From Nitrospirota bacterium (lineage in GTDB: Bacteria; Nitrospirota; Nitrospiria; Nitrospirales; UBA8639): 10,107 nucleotides of DNA. The notes below the pieces were generated by a model. The model had not been told where the DNA came from. It saw nothing but the letters and a program-made list of their open reading frames with translations, and did no database searches. Made by a program: the position numbers and the translations under genes. The stretch covers positions 1 to 10,107 of the forward strand of contig JAOUGQ010000096.1 in the NCBI GenBank assembly GCA_029865515.1. The letters run 5' to 3'. Positions 6,455 through 10,107 of this stretch are shown here, one piece after another. Positions within the stretch are counted from its first letter, which is position 1, and every line of letters starts with the position of its first letter.

Positions 6455-7783
6455 TTACCTGGCTAGATTCACGAGTTCTCCTAATAAATCATTTGTTGTC
6501 GTGATAATTCGAGAATTCGCTTGGAATCCCCGTTGCATGATAATCATGTTCACTAGCTCATCCCCCAAATCCACATTGGAGGCTTCTAAGGTACTCGCAA
6601 TCACTTTTCCAAATGAACCCAAGCCCGGCGTCCCGACCAAGGGAGTACCGGAATCACCGGATTCGATAAACAAATTCTTTCCAATGGGTTGCAAGCCATC
6701 AGGATTGATAAAACGTGTCAGAGCCACCTGTCCCAGATTCCGGGTTGTTCCATTTGAAAACCGTCCTGTAATCAACCCATCTTCAGCAATTGCCGTGCTC
6801 GATAGAGTCCCATTGGCGAACCCATCTTGTGACAAGGTTAAGAGTACCGAGCCAGCTCCTTGCTGCAACATGCCATCAGTTCCCGTTCCTCCGTCGGTGG
6901 TAATACTTGTTCCAAAATCAAAAATGATTGTCTGTGGCGCCGTGGATCCATTGTTAAATGAGATCACATGCCCAGCGGGATTACTTTCTGTCAACAATAA
7001 ACCATTCGGGTCAAAGGTCAGATTTCCTTGCGCTACTAAGGCATTGCCAGTCGTCGTATTTTCATTCGCTGGAATAACTGTGACTTCAGTGTTGGGCGCG
7101 ATCACATTATACTGCCACGCATTATTAGCTGTTTTAGCAAAGTAAACGGTCAAATCGTGCCCCACACCAAGTGAATCGTACACTCGAACCCCAGTGCTGA
7201 ACTGAGAATTTGAAGAATTTGACGGATCAGCCAAAAGTTGTGCGATGGTGGGTGCAATGATTGGTTCCGTTGCATTTAAATTTCCACTCATGCTCACATC
7301 GGCGGTGGCGGTCCCAATTTGTTGTACTGTCGTGAAAACTAGATCCCCAATAGTACCCGTCAAATTTCCAGTAGAATCTACCTGGAATCCTTGAAGCCGT
7401 AGCCCAGCCGGGCTCACAAGATTCCCGGAAGAGTCAATATTAAATTGCCCTGCACGCGAGAAAAATGTATTGCCCGAGGCATCACTAACCTGAAAGAACC
7501 CGTCTCCATCGATAGCCAAATCCAATGCATTCGAAGTTGTCTGAAGCGACCCCTGGGTAAAACTGGGATCGACACCCAAGACGCGCACACCACGGCCCTC
7601 CACCAATGAAGACGATGTCCCTCCAACGCCGAAACTCGCCCCAAACAAATCACCGAAGGATACGGTTCGAGTTTTGAATCCTACGGTTTGGGCATTGGCA
7701 ATATTATTCCCGATTTCACTTAGAGCCCGACTGGTGGCATTGATCCCGCTGGTTGCAGAAAAGAACGCTGATGTAATTCCCAT
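6455..7783 (-). CDS. flgE: Flagellar hook protein FlgE
   Basis: FlgE is the subunit of the hook, the universal joint outside the outer membrane. The product has 442 residues. The N-terminus MGITSAFFSATSGINATSRA leads into the rod/hook family signature IGNNIANAQTVGFKTR (residues 24-39). The C-terminus has the matching Flg_bbr_C block (LEASNVDLGDELVNMIIMQRGFQANSRIITTTNDLLGELVNL), which packs with the N-terminal helix in the hook core. Between them lie the D0/D1 linker features (VLGVDPSFTQGSLQTTSNALDLAIDGDGFFQV, ...FSRAGQFNIDSSGNLV) and a variable Thr/Ser/Asn-rich surface domain. That long insert separates FlgE from the shorter rod proteins FlgF and FlgG. The ATG at 7781-7783 has AAAGGAGT 8 bases upstream. 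It lies 60 bases after flgD and is closed by a strong terminator. Confidence 0.96.
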   Translation of the reverse strand: MGITSAFFSATSGINATSRALSEIGNNIANAQTVGFKTRTVSFGDLFGASFGVGGTSSSLVEGRGVRVLGVDPSFTQGSLQTTSNALDLAIDGDGFFQVSDASGNTFFSRAGQFNIDSSGNLVSPAGLRLQGFQVDSTGNLTGTIGDLVFTTVQQIGTATADVSMSGNLNATEPIIAPTIAQLLADPSNSSNSQFSTGVRVYDSLGVGHDLTVYFAKTANNAWQYNVIAPNTEVTVIPANENTTTGNALVAQGNLTFDPNGLLLTESNPAGHVISFNNGSTAPQTIIFDFGTSITTDGGTGTDGMLQQGAGSVLLTLSQDGFANGTLSSTAIAEDGLITGRFSNGTTRNLGQVALTRFINPDGLQPIGKNLFIESGDSGTPLVGTPGLGSFGKVIASTLEASNVDLGDELVNMIIMQRGFQANSRIITTTNDLLGELVNLAR

Positions 7784-7843
7784 TGGTGTTGACTCCTTTG
7801 TTAAAGTCAGCGCGAGTATCCGTGATTCCCCATGCTTCTGTGT

Positions 7844-8509
7844 TTATTGAATTAAAATGATATCCTGCGTATTGAGCGTTTTTCCACTTTGAACGACCAC
7901 CGGGCTCTCCGTCCCGAATGCAATATTCATGACCCGTTCACGGGCGAACGTGAAGTTCGGTACGACCTGTTGACTGGCGTCTTCTGCTTTGACCCTGAAC
8001 TGATACACTCCTTCCGGCACGCGGTCGCCCGATTCATTCAACCCGTCCCATTGAACCTGATGCGTACCTGGAGTTTCCGGCGCGGTCGATGAGAGCGTTC
8101 GGATCACTGAGTTGTTCGGACCAAGAACTTCAATGTTCACACGATTGGCGGCTCCACTCAGCGCATAGGCCAAAATGGGTTGATCGTCCTTCCCAACACT
8201 AACGGTGTCACCCTGCGAGACCACCGTCCGGCCAATCAAATTCACCAGATCTAGTTGTGTCCGCTGTGTGTCCTGGCCGATTAACTGCTCTAAGAGTTTA
8301 TTTGTACTTGTGGTTTGCTCCAACGTGGTGAACTGCGCTAATTGCGCCACAAAATCCTCATTTTTAACCGGGTTTGTGGGATCCTGACTCTGCAACTGTG
8401 TGACCAACAAGCGGAGAAAGACATCAGACCCGAGTGTTGATACCGCCGCTTGCACATTCGCGTTGGCTGTGGCATTCGATCCGGATTGTGTTGGTGTAAT
8501 AGAATCCAT
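7844..8509 (-). CDS. flgD: Flagellar hook capping (scaffold) protein FlgD
   Basis: FlgD caps the growing hook and is needed to polymerise FlgE; it is discarded on hook completion. The product has 221 residues. The unstructured Asn/Thr-rich N-terminus is followed by the family hallmark FLRLLVTQLQSQDPTNP (residues 31-47) and the helix FVAQLAQFTTLEQTTSTNKLL. The C-terminal half holds the Tudor-like and Ig/FnIII-like folds: LIGRTV (91-96), VNIEVLGPNNSVIRTL, HQVQWDGLNESGDRVPEGVYQFRVKA (WDG at 154-156), closing with a short beta-rich end. The ATG at 8507-8509 has AAGGAGT 8 bases upstream. It precedes flgE by 60 bases, the usual flgD-flgE pair. Confidence 0.97.
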   Translation of the reverse strand: MDSITPTQSGSNATANANVQAAVSTLGSDVFLRLLVTQLQSQDPTNPVKNEDFVAQLAQFTTLEQTTSTNKLLEQLIGQDTQRTQLDLVNLIGRTVVSQGDTVSVGKDDQPILAYALSGAANRVNIEVLGPNNSVIRTLSSTAPETPGTHQVQWDGLNESGDRVPEGVYQFRVKAEDASQQVVPNFTFARERVMNIAFGTESPVVVQSGKTLNTQDIILIQ

Positions 8510-8534
8510 GTCTCAATACTCCTTGTTTCTCCGA

Positions 8535-8654
8535 TCATCCTGCCACGAGGTCATTGTTCGTTTTCATGGACTGAACCATGGTCAGTAAAAAGCACGCTAT
8601 AAGAAGTACGGAGATAGGAGAAAGACCAAATCTTGGATCCTTTGTACTCTTCAC
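8535..8654 (-). CDS. Doubtful short membrane ORF between fliK and flgD
   Basis: A frame from a GTG at 8652-8654 would give about 39 residues with a 14-16 residue hydrophobic run (ISVLLIACFLLTMV) and a polar end MKTNNDLVAG. An AAGGA string abuts the GTG too closely to be a normal Shine-Dalgarno. The frame extends further upstream only by running into the palindromic repeat at 8663-8743. I do not recognise a family. It may be chance coding in a spacer, or a small protein disturbed by repeat insertion. Confidence 0.15.
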   Translation of the reverse strand: MKSTKDPRFGLSPISVLLIACFLLTMVQSMKTNNDLVAG

Positions 8655-8662
8655 TCCTTCTT

Positions 8663-8743
8663 CGTCATTCCCGACATTTATAATCGGGAGTCCATCTTGG
8701 CCTTTTTCGGATGGATACCCGCTAACCACCTGCGGGTATGACG
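8663..8743. repeat. 81-base imperfect palindrome, dRS3/REP-like intergenic element
   Basis: The outer arms CGTCATTCCCG (8663-8673) and CGGGTATGACG (8733-8743) pair with one mismatch. The inner arms TCCATC (8691-8696) and GATGGA (8710-8715) pair perfectly, and CGGG at 8685-8688 pairs with CCCG at 8718-8721. Each half also has its own small hairpin (CCCGA...TCGGG; ACCCGC...GCGGGT). This GTCATTCCCG...CGGGAATCCA architecture resembles dispersed palindromic elements of many genomes, such as dRS3 of Neisseria. Membership of a dispersed family here is inferred from appearance; only one copy is in the window. Confidence 0.75.
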
Positions 8744-8750
8744 GATGAGG

Positions 8751-8792
8751 CCCTACGTTTCACGCCTCACCCTTTACTCCTGACGCCTCACG
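8751..8792 (-). repeat. Heptamer array downstream of fliK
   Basis: Coding-strand units are CGTGAGG (8786-8792), CGTCAGG (8779-8785), AGTAAAGG (8771-8778, one base long), GTGAGG (8765-8770), CGTGAAA (8758-8764) and CGTAGGG (8751-8757). The first is 12 bases after the fliK stop, and the array adjoins the palindromic element. Consensus and strand match the arrays after fliL, fliN and fliP. Confidence 0.7.
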
Positions 8793-8804
8793 ATTCCGTC
8801 TTAC

Positions 8805-10107
8805 TCATGCCACCAAATGCAAACCCTGTTCCTCAACACCCTTCACCGTATTGGGAAGCGATCCCGACGCATGGGGCAAAGTCGTGAATCCCCACTGCTC
8901 AGGCTGCGTACCAGACCACGAGGAAGGCGTTTCCGATTCCTGCTTACCGTATTGATCCCGGACTTCTGCTGAGAATTCCTGCAAGTCCATATCGACCTGA
9001 GCCAGTTGATCTTCCAATTGCGGAATAAATTGAACAGCCAGGTTTTTCAAGGTGGCGTGATCCATCAGCAAACCCGCATAGACCTGTCGTTGCTGAACGC
9101 CCACATCAATTTGAATCCGATTGGTTTCCGATAACTGCACGTCCATTTGAAGCCGTTGAAGCGCTGGAGTTGGAAGCTCCGGCACACGCTCCTCCGCCAT
9201 CCGTACACTGGTTCCTAATGAATGGGAAGACGAGGACGGTTGAAAGCCTGGCTGAGAATTGGTGGAGCCACCCATTCCAGTATTGACGCCCTGCCCCCCA
9301 TTCGGGTCGACCCCCACGATTTTACCTGTTGTCTCCACGACATCCTTCGAGCGATCGCCCATTGCGGAAAGAATAGAATCCCCAAGCACATCAGACGGTA
9401 TGGCCATTGAGGACTCTTTCCCCTGACCCGACACATCACCCAATATGGAAGAAACCCTGTTCACATATTGCAATCGGATTTGACTCGCTTGAATCACATC
9501 GGGAAGACCCGCAGGCGTTTCTTCAAATGGTATTTGAGACTGGAATGCCTGATTGACCAACGGCCTGAGAGGCCCCTGCGAGGCCCTTTCCGGTGGTGGA
9601 GAAATTCGGGGAAGAAGCATATCAGCATCTTCAAAAGGAATTGAAACGGAATCCAACGGTTTCCCGACATTCTTTGCCGGTCCTACAGCAGATTCCGTCG
9701 TTGGCTCCCTAGGAGCACTCGTGTCAGCAAGACTTGTCCCAACAAACGGTGCCGGAATTGGTGAATACCCCGTGAGAACTGGCAAGGCCGGCTGCTTGAT
9801 GGAGGGCTTTGTCTGGACCACATCTGCTCCCGGTCCTCCCGCAAGTAAGACTTGAAGCGATGGCGCCATTTGCTCATTCGGAATTCCCGCTTGCTCAACT
9901 TCAGTTCCCTTAAGTGGCAAAAGGGAAATCGAAGTTATTGGAATCAAATTTTCAAGTTCGTTAACCCCTTTCCCTTCAGATTCCAAAAATGTCACGAGAT
10001 CCGGATAATCCAGAACAGACTCAAGATCGGGGAAGTGATTTTGATCTGCTGATGGAATGGTGGGTAGAGAACTCTTGAGTGGAGAGAACACCCCCGACTG
10101 GTCACGA
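8805..10107 (-). CDS. fliK: Flagellar hook-length control protein FliK, 5' end outside the window
   Basis: FliK is the secreted molecular ruler that ends hook growth by acting on FlhB. The first visible start-like codon is a GTG at 10089-10091, but the frame stays open through the last full codons (reading R-D-Q-S-G before it), so the real start is probably beyond the edge. About 434 residues are visible. The first 300 or so are Pro/Ser/Gly-rich, low complexity and probably disordered, as in FliK rulers. Residues from about 304 (LPTPALQRLQMDVQLSETNRIQIDVGVQQRQVYAGLLMDHATLKNLAVQFIPQLEDQLAQVDMDLQEFSAEV) match the Flg_hook C-terminal domain pattern of beta strands then a helix, with a polar tail of about 45 residues. 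Identity rests on this domain plus position just before flgD. Confidence 0.85.
   Translation of the reverse strand, partial: RDQSGVFSPLKSSLPTIPSADQNHFPDLESVLDYPDLVTFLESEGKGVNELENLIPITSISLLPLKGTEVEQAGIPNEQMAPSLQVLLAGGPGADVVQTKPSIKQPALPVLTGYSPIPAPFVGTSLADTSAPREPTTESAVGPAKNVGKPLDSVSIPFEDADMLLPRISPPPERASQGPLRPLVNQAFQSQIPFEETPAGLPDVIQASQIRLQYVNRVSSILGDVSGQGKESSMAIPSDVLGDSILSAMGDRSKDVVETTGKIVGVDPNGGQGVNTGMGGSTNSQPGFQPSSSSHSLGTSVRMAEERVPELPTPALQRLQMDVQLSETNRIQIDVGVQQRQVYAGLLMDHATLKNLAVQFIPQLEDQLAQVDMDLQEFSAEVRDQYGKQESETPSSWSGTQPEQWGFTTLPHASGSLPNTVKGVEEQGLHLVA

Noticed and set aside
6501..7145. A 214-codon plus-strand frame opposite flgE
   Set aside because: Antisense to a well-supported FlgE; its apparent hydrophobic stretches mirror the FlgE codons.
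8535..8729. A 64-codon version of the short ORF before flgD
   Set aside because: Its first 20 or so codons lie in the palindromic repeat, so the long form is not a credible gene; only the shorter form is kept, at low confidence.
1..10107. CRISPR arrays, tRNA or rRNA genes, transposase genes, toxin-antitoxin or defence genes
   Set aside because: None seen on either strand; coding space is fully taken by flagellar genes.

Overview
The window is a block of flagellar genes, all read from the minus strand. In transcription order (right to left) they are fliK, flgD, flgE, fliL, fliM, fliN, fliO, fliP, fliQ, fliR, flhB and flhA. fliK runs off the right edge and flhA off the left edge. Moderate GC, this gene order, a sigma-54 type promoter and repeat-rich intergenic spacers suggest a Gram-negative bacterium of the Nitrospirota (Nitrospira-like). 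That placement is an impression from the sequence, not a database result.

Right part (10107 to 6393): fliK (hook-length control), flgD (hook cap) and flgE (hook subunit) form a hook-building unit. A strong intrinsic terminator (6393-6423) follows flgE. The 297-base fliK-flgD spacer holds heptanucleotide repeats, an 81-base imperfect palindrome with a repeat-family look, and a doubtful short membrane ORF.

Middle (6392 to 5993): this stretch has no convincing gene. It holds small inverted repeats and, just before fliL, a near-consensus sigma-54 promoter (TGGCAC-N5-TTGCT, 6049-6064).

Left part (5992 to 1): fliL (stator/basal-body), fliM and fliN (C-ring switch), fliO (export-gate assembly), fliP, fliQ and fliR (export gate), flhB (substrate-specificity switch) and the start of flhA (export motor). 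They probably form one operon driven by the sigma-54 promoter. FlhB and FliK work together in the hook-to-filament substrate switch, so both partners are encoded here.

No new biological system is evident among the proteins. The less ordinary content is between the genes: degenerate heptamers of the type CGTRAGG lie 3-13 bases after the stop codons of fliK, fliL, fliN and fliP, and there is the palindromic element before flgD. Several starts were revised from the longest reading frame (fliP, fliN, fliM, flhB) using ribosome-binding sites or family N-termini.
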